DNA from: Pseudomonadota bacterium
GTDB taxonomy: Bacteria > Chloroflexota > UBA6077 > JAJPGT01
Assembly: GCA_021325655.1 (NCBI GenBank)
Contig: JAJPGT010000047.1
Coordinates: forward strand, 1-64,000
Direction: 5' to 3'
DNA: 64,000 nt
This document shows, piece by piece, positions 44,809 through 53,300 of the stretch. The position numbers and the translations under genes were made by a program. The number at the start of each line of letters is the position of its first letter. The stretch's first letter is position 1. The notes beneath the pieces were generated by a model. The model worked only from the letters and a program-made list of their open reading frames with translations. It searched no databases and had not been told where the DNA came from.

Positions 44809-44837
44809 AGTATAGGCCCGCCCCGGCGCGGCTTCAA
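44809..44837 (-). promoter_or_regulatory. Promoter of the BMP nucleoside importer operon
   Basis: On the minus strand, TTGAAG (44837-44832) and TATACT (44814-44809) with an ideal 17-base spacer. Transcription would start near 44802, about 60 bases before the ATG. Confidence 0.75.
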
Positions 44838-44849
44838 CGCGCCGGGGCG
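44819..44849. promoter_or_regulatory. Palindrome overlapping the importer -35 box
   Basis: A perfect 12-bp inverted repeat (44819-44830 with 44838-44849) whose seven-base centre contains the -35 hexamer of the importer promoter. That position fits a repressor operator. It could also fold as a terminator for etfBA, which ends 140 bases upstream on the same strand, though no T-run follows. Confidence 0.5.
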
Positions 44850-44985
44850 CGGTATCACACTGCCCGGGGCCCGCGGCGCGCCGAGCTTCTCCGCTGCCTT
44901 CCATCTCCACCGGGCAGCGGGACGGGCCGAGCCGGCGACCGCTGCCGCTGCGCGTCCGCGCGAGAGCGGCGAGGCAGGGCCGCGC

Positions 44986-45978
44986 TCAGCTTCCCCGCAG
45001 CTCGCGAATCTTGGCGGTGAGCGCGGGCAGAATCTGCTTGTAGTCCCCCACCACGCCGAAACGGGCGTGGCGAAAGATGTTCGCGTCGGGGTCGCGGTTG
45101 ATCGCGACGATATTCTTCGCCCCGGTCACCCCCGCGATATGCTGGACCGCGCCCGAGATGCCGACCGTGATGTACAGATCTGGCGTGATCGTCACCCCGG
45201 TCAGCCCCACCTGGAGCGAGGGCGGGACCCAGCCGGCGTCGGTGACCGCCCGGGTGGCGCCCACGGCCGCCCCGAGCGCCTCGGCCAGCTCTTCGACATA
45301 GTGCCAGTTCTCCGGGCCGCCCAGGCCGCGGCCGCCCGAGACGACGATCTTGGCGTCGCGGAGCCGCGGCCCTCCGGTCGGCGCCGCCTGTACCGTCTCC
45401 AGCAGCCGGGTCTTGACCTGGGCTTCGTCGATGCTCGGGGCCAGTGTCTCTACCCTGGCCTGGCGGCCTTCCTGGCGCTGGGCCGGGTCGAAGGCCCGCG
45501 GCCGCAAGGTCGCCAACTGCGGAGTGGTGCTGTGGGTGTATTCGGCGATTGCGTTGCCGCCGTACACCGGCTTGGTCATCACGACAACACCATCCTGCAC
45601 CCGCAACGCGGTGCAATCAGTAGTCAATCCGGCTTCCAGCCGCGCTGCGAGCCGCGGCGCCAGCTCGCGGCCGCTGGCGGTATGGCCGATGAGGACGACC
45701 GTCGGGCTGAGCTGTCGGACGGCCTGCTCGACCGCGGTGACGAACACGTCGCCGACGTAGGTGCGCAGCCGGGGATCGTCCATCACCACGACCCGGTCCG
45801 CCCCGTAGGCGCCCGCGTCGTCGACCAGCTTCGCGACGCCCTCGCCGGCCAGGAGCGCCAGCAGCTCGCCGCCGAGCTGATCGGCCAGAGCCCGGCCGGC
45901 GCCAAGCAGCTCCAGGTTCATCGGGCTGAGCCCGCCCTCCGCGGGCTCGAGCAGGACCAGAACGCTCGCCGTTGCCAT
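44986..45978 (-). CDS. etfA: Electron transfer flavoprotein, alpha subunit
   Basis: 330 residues. With EtfB it forms the FAD/AMP heterodimer that accepts electrons from acyl-CoA dehydrogenases. The FAD-binding C-terminal domain shows V-V-S-G-G-R-G-L-G-G-P-E-N, V-G-A-T-R-A-V-T-D-A-G-W and I-S-G-A-V-Q-H-I-A-G. The N-terminal half is the Rossmann-like domain shared with EtfB. It starts 13 bases after etfB. The likely electron acceptor is the membrane protein at 50907. Confidence 0.95.
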   Translation of the reverse strand: MATASVLVLLEPAEGGLSPMNLELLGAGRALADQLGGELLALLAGEGVAKLVDDAGAYGADRVVVMDDPRLRTYVGDVFVTAVEQAVRQLSPTVVLIGHTASGRELAPRLAARLEAGLTTDCTALRVQDGVVVMTKPVYGGNAIAEYTHSTTPQLATLRPRAFDPAQRQEGRQARVETLAPSIDEAQVKTRLLETVQAAPTGGPRLRDAKIVVSGGRGLGGPENWHYVEELAEALGAAVGATRAVTDAGWVPPSLQVGLTGVTITPDLYITVGISGAVQHIAGVTGAKNIVAINRDPDANIFRHARFGVVGDYKQILPALTAKIRELRGS

Positions 45979-45991
45979 ACCGTCCTCCGCC

Positions 45992-46783
45992 CTAAATCAG
46001 CTTCGCTTCGCGGAGCTTCAGCGCGAGTCGTTCGCCCGCCTCGGCCGGGGTATCGGCCTGGATGATCTCCGCCTTGGTCTCGCGGGTTTCGTGGTACAGC
46101 CGCTGCAAGTGAGTGGTGGGCCGCAGCGTCGCGGCGTCCAGGCCCAGATCGGCCGCGGTCCAGACCGGGATCTGCGCCTTGCCCGCCGCCATGATCCCCT
46201 TCAGCGGTGGATAGCGCGGTTCGTTCATCTCGCTGGAGACCGCCACCAGCGCCGGCAGCGTCACCTCCAGCACCTGGTAGCCGTCCTCGATCATGCGCTC
46301 CACCCGCGCGGTGCCGTCGCTCACCTCGAGCTTCTGGGCCGGGCTGATCGCCGGCAGCCCGAGCAGCTCGCCCACCATCAGCGCGACCTGGCCGGCGTCG
46401 GTGTCGCTCGCCTGCCGCCCGCTCAGCACCAGGTCGGCCGGTTCCAGCTTGCGGATCGCCGCCGCCAGCGCCCGGGCGACCAGCAACGGATCCGTTTCGT
46501 CGATACTCGGGTCGGTGATCTGCACCGCCGCGTCCGCTCCCATCGCGATCGCCCGCTTGAGAACGTCGCGCGCCTCGGGCGGCCCGAGTGTCACCACCGT
46601 CACCTTGCCGCCGTGCTTCTCCTTCAATCGCAGCGCTGCCTCCAGCGCGTTCGCGTCGTAGCCGTTCATCACCCGGTTGACGCCGGGCGGCGGCACGACC
46701 CGCTTGGCCGCCTCGTCCACCTTGAACATGTTCGGCGGGATGTCCGGATCAGGAACCTGCTTGACCGTGACCACGATGTGCAC
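45992..46783 (-). CDS. etfB: Electron transfer flavoprotein, beta subunit
   Basis: 263 residues. Family segments: V-T-V-K-Q-V-P-D-P, N-G-Y-D-A-N-A-L-E-A-A-L, V-T-L-G-P-P-E-A, A-D-A-A-V-Q-I-T-D, and the AMP-binding S-G-R-Q-A-S-D-T-D-A-G-Q-V. The GTG at 46783 follows GAGGACGA and gives the usual H-I-V-V-T-V-K-Q start; a longer upstream frame is not family-like. The D-T-D-A-G-Q-V form is that of ordinary ETFs; bifurcation cannot be judged from this alone. Confidence 0.95.
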   Translation of the reverse strand: MHIVVTVKQVPDPDIPPNMFKVDEAAKRVVPPPGVNRVMNGYDANALEAALRLKEKHGGKVTVVTLGPPEARDVLKRAIAMGADAAVQITDPSIDETDPLLVARALAAAIRKLEPADLVLSGRQASDTDAGQVALMVGELLGLPAISPAQKLEVSDGTARVERMIEDGYQVLEVTLPALVAVSSEMNEPRYPPLKGIMAAGKAQIPVWTAADLGLDAATLRPTTHLQRLYHETRETKAEIIQADTPAEAGERLALKLREAKLI

Positions 46784-46970
46784 ACTCGTCCTCGCTTCGC
46801 CTTCTCGCAAGATGGGTTCGCCGAGTCCAGGCCCGGTCCGTCTCCGGGGATGCTGCACGGTGCGCTCTGCTCCCAGGCGGACCGCCCCCCGGCCGTTCCG
46901 CTGCGTTCAGTGTATCGGGACAGCGGCCACGCGTCCGCGAGTGCCGCGCGCCCGCCAGTGCGGGGCAGCG

Positions 46971-47753
46971 CTACTCGGCCGTTGGCGCCGCGCCAACCAT
47001 GAGGCTGACGATCTCGTCACTGGTGGTTGCGCTGGCCGGCCGCTCGGCCACCTTGCGGCCCCGCCGCATGACGACGATCCGATCGGCGACCGCGAACACG
47101 TCCTGCAGGTTGTGGCTGATCAGGATCACCGGCACCCCGCGGTCGCGCAGGGTCCGCACCAGCGCCAGCACCTTGCGCTGCTCTGGCACCCCGAGCGCCG
47201 CGGTCGGCTCGTCCATGATCATCAGCCGCGCATTCCAATACACCGCCCGGGTGATCGCCACTGCCTGCCGCTGGCCTCCGGAGAGCTCGCGGATCGGTCG
47301 GCGCAGGTCGGGAATCCGGATGTCGAGCTGGGCGAGCACCTGGCGAGACTCGCGCAGCATGTAGTCCCGGTCGAGATTCTTGAACACGCCCAGCGTTCGG
47401 CGGACCGGCTCGCGCCCAAGGAAGACGTTCGCCGCGGCGTCGAGGTTCTCGCATAGCGCAAGGTCCTGGTAGATCGTCTCGATCCCGAGCTGGCGCGCCT
47501 CTAGCGGCGAGGTGAAGCTGACCGGTCGCCCGTCCAGCAGGATCTGGCCGCCATCCGGGCGATAGACGCCGGAGATCAGCTTGATGAGCGTCGACTTGCC
47601 GGCACCGTTGTCCCCGACTAGGCCGACGACCTCGCCGGGGAAGACGTCCAGGCTGACATCGTTGACCGCGACCAGCCCGCCGAAATGCTTGTAGAGGCCG
47701 ATCGCCTGCAGGATCGGCTTACCGTTCGCGGACTCGGACCCGGTCGCGCTCAC
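46971..47753 (-). CDS. CUT2 sugar ABC importer, single-domain ATPase
   Basis: 260 residues with one ABC domain: Walker A G-D-N-G-A-G-K-S, signature L-S-G-G-Q-R-Q, Walker B L-M-I-M-D-E-P-T, and switch His in I-S-H-N-L. Most CUT2 (ribose-type) importers use a fused two-domain ATPase; this short form resembles FrcA of the fructose system, which dimerises. GTG 47753 overlaps the permease stop by four bases. Last gene of the three-gene importer. Confidence 0.92.
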   Translation of the reverse strand: MSATGSESANGKPILQAIGLYKHFGGLVAVNDVSLDVFPGEVVGLVGDNGAGKSTLIKLISGVYRPDGGQILLDGRPVSFTSPLEARQLGIETIYQDLALCENLDAAANVFLGREPVRRTLGVFKNLDRDYMLRESRQVLAQLDIRIPDLRRPIRELSGGQRQAVAITRAVYWNARLMIMDEPTAALGVPEQRKVLALVRTLRDRGVPVILISHNLQDVFAVADRIVVMRRGRKVAERPASATTSDEIVSLMVGAAPTAE

Positions 47754-48937
47754 GTGACCACCCGCGCCTTCGCCTGGTCCACCAGGACGGCGATGATGAT
47801 AACCACCCCCACCGCCACGAACTGCCAGAAGGGGTTGATCGCCAGGATCACCAGGCCGTTCTGGATGACGGCGATGATGAGCGCTCCGATGACCGTCCCG
47901 CTGATGGTGCCTTCGCCGCCGAACAGCGAGGCGCCGCCGATCACCACCGCGGCGATGGAATCGAGCAGGAGCGGATCGCCCGCGTTGGCGGCGCCATTGG
48001 TAAAGCGCGCCGCGTACAGGACGCCAGCGATCGCCGCCAGCAGCGCGGACAGGATGTAGATCTGGATCGTATGGCGATCCACCGGGATGCCGGCGCGCAG
48101 CGCCGCCTCGCGGTTGCCCCCGATCGCGTAGGTGCGCAGCCCGAAGCGTGTCCGCGCGAGCAGCCAGTAGCAGATGAGCACCAGGATGATCGCCAGCGTC
48201 AGTGGATGCGGGAGGATGCCGATCACCTGGCGCAACTGGGCGCCCTCCAGGCCCGGGGGCGGGCTGAACAGGCTCACTCCGGCCTGCGGGTGGTAGTACA
48301 GCAGGTAGCCGTTGCCGATCTGGCCCAGCCCGCGGATCTGGACGCTGACCGGCTGTCCTCCCGAGAGGATGAAGCCGGCGCCGCGAGCGATGCCGTACAT
48401 GCCGAGGGTGGCGATGAACGGCGGCACCCGCAGCTTGGCGATGAGCAGCCCGTTGACCAGGCCGGTGCACACTCCGGCGAAGACTCCGGCCGCCAGCCCG
48501 ACGAGCACGACCAGCACCAGCGGCGTGCCCTCGACCAGTTGGGTCATGAGAATCGCCGCCATCACCGAGGCCAGCCCCATCACCCAGCCGGTGGACAGGT
48601 CGATCCCGCCGGCGATGATCACGAACGTCTGACCGAGCGCCATGATCAGCATGATCGCCAGGTTGGCGCCGATGCTCTGGAAGTTGAAGAGATCGAAGAA
48701 GCCCTGGCCCGTCAGGGAGAAGAAGACCACCAGGGCCAGCAGGAACAGCCAGGCCCAGAACTGGCCGAGGAGCTGCAGCGCCCGTCGCTCCGGCCGCTCC
48801 GCCTCCTCGCCTGGGCCGGCCGCCTCAGCCACGGCGTCCGAGGCGGCCGGCGGGCTCGTCCAGCGGGAGACGAGGGGCGGGGAGGGCTCGGCCCCGCTCG
48901 CGGACGTTGCCCGCTGCCCCTCGTTTCCACGCGCCAT
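47750..48937 (-). CDS. CUT2 sugar ABC importer, permease
   Basis: 395 residues. A polar N-terminal extension of about 55 residues, rich in Glu, Ala and Pro, precedes eight to ten membrane helices of the RbsC/FrcC type. Conserved loops: G-G-I-D-L-S-T-G, F-I-A-T-L-G-M-Y-G-I-A-R-G and A-I-G-G-N-R-E-A-A-L-R-A-G-I. The sugar is not defined by the permease. It starts 10 bases after the binding-protein gene ends and is coupled to the ATPase gene. Confidence 0.92.
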   Translation of the reverse strand: MARGNEGQRATSASGAEPSPPLVSRWTSPPAASDAVAEAAGPGEEAERPERRALQLLGQFWAWLFLLALVVFFSLTGQGFFDLFNFQSIGANLAIMLIMALGQTFVIIAGGIDLSTGWVMGLASVMAAILMTQLVEGTPLVLVVLVGLAAGVFAGVCTGLVNGLLIAKLRVPPFIATLGMYGIARGAGFILSGGQPVSVQIRGLGQIGNGYLLYYHPQAGVSLFSPPPGLEGAQLRQVIGILPHPLTLAIILVLICYWLLARTRFGLRTYAIGGNREAALRAGIPVDRHTIQIYILSALLAAIAGVLYAARFTNGAANAGDPLLLDSIAAVVIGGASLFGGEGTISGTVIGALIIAVIQNGLVILAINPFWQFVAVGVVIIIAVLVDQAKARVVT

Positions 48938-48947
48938 GATCTGCCTC

Positions 48948-50210
48948 TTACTGGCTCTTGTAGATTGCGGCCTGGGCTTCGGGCGTGTCCACGTTGGTGC
49001 GGTCGATCACCACGTAGCCAGTGGTCACGCGCTTCTTGATGCCGCTCGTGTCGCCCTTGATCGCATTGACCGCGTACTCCACACCGGTGCTGCCCATGTC
49101 GGCCGGTTTCTGGGCGATGACCAGGTCGACCACGTTATCCCGCAGGTCCTTGATCGCCTGCTCTGGCGCGTCGAAGTTGGCGATCTTCACCGTTCCGGTC
49201 AGGTTCGCGTTCTTGACCGCCTGCGCCGCGCCCTCGGCGCTGAACAGGTTCGTCCCGAAGATCCCGGCCAGGTCCGGGGTGCGCTGGAGCAGCGCCGTGG
49301 TCTGCTCAGCCGCCTTCGCGGCGCTGTCGTCGTTGTAGTCCACGCCTACCAGCGTCACCGCGCCCCCCGAGGCCTGGATCGACTCCTTGCACCCCTGCTC
49401 GCGCTGGTCCGTGGTGCTGATACCCGGCTTGACGTTCTGGATGTAGAGCTTCCCCTTGCCGCCGATCGCCTTGATGAGCGCGTCACAGGCGATCTTGCCA
49501 CCCTGGACGTTGTCCGAGCCGATGTACGACAGCGGGAAGGTGACCGGGCCCTTCTCGTAGTCGCCGTCGCCGATGTAGGTGTCGACGGTGATCACCTTGA
49601 TGCCGGCGTCGTTGACGCGCTTGAGCGGCTCGATCATCGCCTGCTTGTCGGTCGGCGCGATCAGCAGCGCGTCGATCTTGCGCGCGATCAGCGCGTCGAC
49701 AATCGGCGTCTGCTGCACGGGGTTGAACTGGGCCGGGCCGTCGACGATCAGGTCAACCCCGAGCTCCTGCGCCTTCGCCCGGGCGCCCTTCTCCATTGTC
49801 ACGTAGAACGGATCGCCCTTCACCCCCACTACCAGCGCCACCGTCAGCTTCTTCCCCGCCGCGGCTGGAGCGGTCGTCGCTGCTGCGGCCGTCGTCGCGG
49901 CTGGCCTCACAGTCGCGGCGCTCGTTGCGGCCGGAGCGCTCGTCGCGGCCCCGGCGGGCGCAGTGGTCGGCGCCGCTGTGGTCGTCGCGGCCGAGGCTCT
50001 GGTGGCGGCCGGCGCGGTCGTCGCGGCCGGGGCCGTCGTGGCCGCTGGCCTGGGCGTTGCAGCCGCCGGAGCCGTGGTGGGTGCGGCCGCGGCCGTTGTC
50101 GGAGCCGCGGCCGGCGCAGTGGTCGGCGCCGCGGGGGCTGACTGAGCGCAGGCGGCCAGGGCCGTCGAGGTGACCAGGAGTCCGCTCAGCAACCAGGATC
50201 GCAACTGCAT
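48948..50210 (-). CDS. CUT2 sugar ABC importer, binding lipoprotein
   Basis: 420 residues. The lipoprotein signal ends at A-L-A-A-C (Cys about 20). A tether of nearly 100 residues of Ala/Thr/Pro repeats follows. The periplasmic-binding domain (ribose/LacI type) begins K-L-T-V-A-L-V-V-G, with G-D-P-F-Y, I-A-P-T-D-K-Q-A and D-T-Y-I-G-D-G. An inner ATG of a tandem ATGATG is chosen because AGGAG lies five bases before it. The tether matches the style of the BMP lipoprotein at 43407. Inositol or pentose are possible ligands. Confidence 0.93.
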   Translation of the reverse strand: MQLRSWLLSGLLVTSTALAACAQSAPAAPTTAPAAAPTTAAAAPTTAPAAATPRPAATTAPAATTAPAATRASAATTTAAPTTAPAGAATSAPAATSAATVRPAATTAAAATTAPAAAGKKLTVALVVGVKGDPFYVTMEKGARAKAQELGVDLIVDGPAQFNPVQQTPIVDALIARKIDALLIAPTDKQAMIEPLKRVNDAGIKVITVDTYIGDGDYEKGPVTFPLSYIGSDNVQGGKIACDALIKAIGGKGKLYIQNVKPGISTTDQREQGCKESIQASGGAVTLVGVDYNDDSAAKAAEQTTALLQRTPDLAGIFGTNLFSAEGAAQAVKNANLTGTVKIANFDAPEQAIKDLRDNVVDLVIAQKPADMGSTGVEYAVNAIKGDTSGIKKRVTTGYVVIDRTNVDTPEAQAAIYKSQ

Positions 50211-50576
50211 CATCACTCCTCGCAGATACGAGCACCAGCGCTCCGCGCTGATGCGCTTGGCCGCTATCCCGCCCGCCCTTGCGTGCCGCAAGCCCGCCTG
50301 CCAGCCGGCGTGGCTGGCTCAGCGCCTCGAGCACGCGCTGGACAGCCCACCGGATGGCGTGACCTACCAGTCGCGCCGGCTCTACGGGAAAGCAGTTGGG
50401 AAGATGCTTTCACATGGATGCGGATGTTGTCAAACTCGGCCACAGGCCCGACGCACATCCGCCACGGCCGCGCGGGTAGTACCCTGCCTAGGAGGCGTCG
50501 CCGAGCAGCGGCCAGGCGCCGAGCGACGCCTGTGGTTTCGCCGGTAGCCCCGGAACTGATCATGTGAGGCAGCCAG
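50211..50576. other. Divergent gap, sugar importer / ABM gene
   Basis: 366 bases. A perfect TTGACA occurs on the minus strand (50433-50428), but the -10 position is poor. An inverted repeat (50493-50531) is listed separately. No gene was recognised. Confidence 0.4.
50493..50531. promoter_or_regulatory. Inverted repeat upstream of ABM gene
   Basis: AGGCGTCGC (50493-50501) and GCGACGCCT (50523-50531), a perfect 9-bp dyad separated by 21 bases and ending 45 bases before the ABM start. It could be a two-site operator or a stem. Confidence 0.35.
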
Positions 50577-50903
50577 ATGGCACGCATCAGCACCGACCAG
50601 CAGGTCGTCACGCTCATCAACGTCTTCACCGTCGCGCCGGAGCATCAGCAACGGCTGATCGATCTCCTGGTAGAGGCGACCGAGCAGGTGATCTCCCGAC
50701 TGCCGGGCTACATCTCGGCCAACATCCACCGCGGTCTGGACGGGACGCGCGTGGTCAACTACGCCCAGTGGCGCAGCGTGGCCGACTTCGAAGCGATGCT
50801 GCGGCACCCGGAGGCGCGGCCGCACTTCGAGGCGGCCTGGCGGCTGGCGACCAATGAGCCGCACCTGTACGAGGTCGTCTACACCCACTCCGCGGCCGGG
50901 TGA
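50577..50903 (+). CDS. Antibiotic biosynthesis monooxygenase (ABM) domain protein
   Basis: 108 residues, one ferredoxin-like ABM domain: T-L-I-N-V-F-T-V-A-P-E, P-G-Y-I-S-A-N-I-H, and Y-A-Q-W-R-S-V-A-D-F-E. Members act as quinol or aromatic monooxygenases, or as heme-degrading and stress proteins, usually as dimers; function here is unknown. It lies tail-to-tail with the iron-sulfur gene, three bases apart. Confidence 0.88.
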   Translation: MARISTDQQVVTLINVFTVAPEHQQRLIDLLVEATEQVISRLPGYISANIHRGLDGTRVVNYAQWRSVADFEAMLRHPEARPHFEAAWRLATNEPHLYEVVYTHSAAG

Positions 50904-50906
50904 GGC

Positions 50907-52988
50907 TCAGCCAGACGCCTCGCCATCTGGGGCGAGGCTTTGCTCGAGCAGCTCGGCGACGTCGGCCACAGGCAGCGTGTCGTACACGCCCTTGGCGCGG
51001 GCGCCGTCCTCGAACATCATCAGGCAGTAGGGGCAGGCGACCGCGATGGAGCCGGGCTGGGCCTGGAGCGCCTGCTCCAGGCGGAGATGGTTGATGCGCT
51101 TCCCGCGCGTCTCCTCCATGAAGACGCGCGCCCCGCCCGCGCCGCAGCACATTGCCCGCTCGCGGTGGCCCGGGATCTCGCGTCGCCGTACCCCGGGGAT
51201 GGCGTCGAGCACCGTCCGCGGCTGGTCGTAGATATCGTGGTAGCGGCCCAGGTAGCACGGGTCGTGGTAGGCGATCACCCGCTCCAGTGCCCGGTTCGGC
51301 TTCAGCTTCCCCTCTCGGACTAGCTCCGCCAGGAACTCCACGTGGTGCGTCACCTGGTAGCTCCCGCCGAGCTGCGGGTACTCGTCCTTGAGCGTGTTGA
51401 AGCAGTGAGGGCAGGTAGCCACCACCCGCTTCACCTGGTAGCGATTCATCGCCTCCACGTTCTGCTGCGCCAACACCCGGTACAGGTACTCGTTGCCGGC
51501 CCGGCGCGCGGGGTCGCCGCTGCACGTCTCCTCCAACCCGAGGATAGCGAAGCGCACCCCGGCGCGCTGGAGCAGCCGGGCGAACGCTCGGGCGACGCGG
51601 ATGTTCCGCTCGTCGTGCGAGCCGGCGCAGCCAACCCAGTAGAGCACCTCCGCCTCCGGGTCCTCGGCCAGTGTCTTGACGCTGATATCCCTGGCCCAGT
51701 CGGCGCGGGTGGCGCGCGGGAAGCGCCAGGGATTGCCGCTCGCCTCCAGGTTGTCGAACAGCCGCTGCACATCCTGGCCAAAGCGGCTCTCGACCATCGC
51801 CAGGTGGCGACGCATGTCGATAATCTTCGGCACGTGCTCGATGAACACCGGGCAGGCCTGCATGCAGGCGCGGCAGGTGGTGCAGTCCCATAGCGTCTCG
51901 TCGGTGATGACCTGGCCGACCAGGGCGCGGGACGCGGACTCGCGCGCCTGCTCGTGCGCCGCGGTCGTCGCCACTGCTCCGTGCTCCTGGCCCCGGGCGC
52001 GGAGCAGCTCCGGCCCGACCTCGAGCAGGTGATGGCGCAGATCCAGGATGAGCTTCTTGGGCGACAGCGGCTTGCCGGTGCGTGACGCCGGGCACTGCGC
52101 CTCGCAGCGGCCGCACTCGGTGCAGGTATAGGTGTCCAGCAGGTCCTTCCAGGTGAACTGCTCAATCCGGCCCACCCCGATCGGCCGGTCCTCCTCCAGC
52201 GCCTTCTCGACATCCAGGTAGGAGAGCTGCCCCTTCGGCTTGCGGGAGTGGAACCAGACGTTGAATGGCGAGGTGATGATGTGCAGGTGCTTGGAGTGCG
52301 GCAGGTAGGCCAGGAACCCGAGCACCAGCAGCATATGTGCCCACCAGAACAGCGTGTGCAGCGTCAGGTTCGCGCTCTGCCCGAGCGGCCGGACCAGGCG
52401 CGCCAGTGCCGCCCCCACGTAGAGGTAGCGCTCTGGTGCGCTGGTAGCCCGCTCGTACCCGATCCCAAACGTCTCGTACAGCAGCGCGGTGATCATCAGC
52501 GCCGCGATCATCCCCAGGATGAACAGCGCGTCGGCGGAGAAGTTCAGCCGCAGCGGGTGGCTCACCAGGCGCCGGTAGAGCGCCATCCCGACGCCGACCA
52601 GCACCAGTAGCTCGAACGTCTCCAGCAGCACCAGATAGGGCGGGAACTGGTCGATCCAGAGCGAGCGGATGCTGGGGATGAGGCCCCGAATCAGCATCAC
52701 CGCGGTGTTTACGGTGATGACCAGGAAGCCCCAGAAGATCAGCGCGTGCATGATGCCGGCGTAGGGCTCGCTGAGCAGCCGCCCCTGCCCGAGCACGTGC
52801 CGGCCGAAGGTGCGCCAGCGCTCGGCCGGGGCGTCGAAGCGATCCTCCGGGGCCCCAAGGCGCAGGTACTGGTAGAGCCGCCAGGCGCTGCGCGCGAACA
52901 GCGCCCCGAACACGACGACGGCAATCAGGAGCAGCAGATTGCCGGGAAGGATGCCGAAGTACGGGAAGCGGGTGGCGAGCACAGGCAA
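50907..52988 (-). CDS. Membrane iron-sulfur / cytochrome b oxidoreductase, EMO-like
   Basis: 693 residues. The N-terminal part (1-240) is NarI-like with about six membrane helices and conserved His for b hemes (for example I-M-H-A-L-I-F-W-G). Then come two 4Fe-4S motifs, C-T-E-C-G-R-C-E-A-Q-C-P and C-T-T-C-R-A-C-M-Q-A-C-P. Two HdrD/GlpC-type cysteine-rich domains follow; the second has M-C-C-G-A-G-G and A-C-P-Y-C, while the first has C-S-G in place of C-C-G. This fusion matches ETF:menaquinone oxidoreductases described in fatty-acid-oxidising syntrophs. With etfBA nearby, it probably passes ETF electrons to quinone. Confidence 0.88.
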   Translation of the reverse strand: MPVLATRFPYFGILPGNLLLLIAVVVFGALFARSAWRLYQYLRLGAPEDRFDAPAERWRTFGRHVLGQGRLLSEPYAGIMHALIFWGFLVITVNTAVMLIRGLIPSIRSLWIDQFPPYLVLLETFELLVLVGVGMALYRRLVSHPLRLNFSADALFILGMIAALMITALLYETFGIGYERATSAPERYLYVGAALARLVRPLGQSANLTLHTLFWWAHMLLVLGFLAYLPHSKHLHIITSPFNVWFHSRKPKGQLSYLDVEKALEEDRPIGVGRIEQFTWKDLLDTYTCTECGRCEAQCPASRTGKPLSPKKLILDLRHHLLEVGPELLRARGQEHGAVATTAAHEQARESASRALVGQVITDETLWDCTTCRACMQACPVFIEHVPKIIDMRRHLAMVESRFGQDVQRLFDNLEASGNPWRFPRATRADWARDISVKTLAEDPEAEVLYWVGCAGSHDERNIRVARAFARLLQRAGVRFAILGLEETCSGDPARRAGNEYLYRVLAQQNVEAMNRYQVKRVVATCPHCFNTLKDEYPQLGGSYQVTHHVEFLAELVREGKLKPNRALERVIAYHDPCYLGRYHDIYDQPRTVLDAIPGVRRREIPGHRERAMCCGAGGARVFMEETRGKRINHLRLEQALQAQPGSIAVACPYCLMMFEDGARAKGVYDTLPVADVAELLEQSLAPDGEASG

Positions 52989-53148
52989 CTCCTCCTCGTG
53001 CCGACGCCGCGACGCCCCCGGCGTGCAGTTGTTTGCCGGGGTTGCGGTCGAATTCTACCAGGGTGCTCGGACCAGAACGGCCGGTAGTCGCCCGCTGCGC
53101 CGGAGCAGGCCGCGCGGCCAGGCGCGCCGTGCTGCTCCTTTCCCATTC

Positions 53149-53166
53149 CCAGGCTGGTCAGCCTGG
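53149..53166. promoter_or_regulatory. 18-bp palindrome, candidate operator
   Basis: CCAGGCTG-GT-CAGCCTGG, a perfect 8-bp dyad with a two-base centre in the 312-base gap between the divergent EMO-like and alcohol dehydrogenase genes. Its length suits a dimeric helix-turn-helix regulator. The rest of the gap holds a pyrimidine-rich CTCTCG repeat and no recognised gene. Confidence 0.4.
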
Positions 53167-53300
53167 CTTCTCGCTCTCTCGCTCTCGACGACTTGCTTGA
53201 CGCTATTCGCTGTTGGACACTGGAGCGGCCGGCTCCGCGCTTGGCAGCCGCCGTCGCGGCGCATCACGGTGCAGGTGTTCACTAGCGAGGGGTGAGGGGC

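Noticed and set aside
43425..45020. A 531-codon plus-strand frame rich in Gly and Arg
   Set aside because: It lies antisense to the BMP lipoprotein; the Gly/Arg run is the complement of the Ala/Pro linker.
48071..49039. Long plus-strand frames opposite the sugar importer genes
   Set aside because: They are antisense shadows of well-supported permease and binding-protein genes, rich in Arg/Gln/Asp/His.
43407..50210. Ala/Thr/Pro coding repeats considered as a CRISPR or minisatellite array
   Set aside because: The repetition is at the amino-acid level in linkers; unit length and sequence vary, and there are no spacers.
50428..50433. TTGACA on the minus strand as the sugar importer promoter
   Set aside because: The expected -10 position reads AAAGCA, so I could not support a full promoter.
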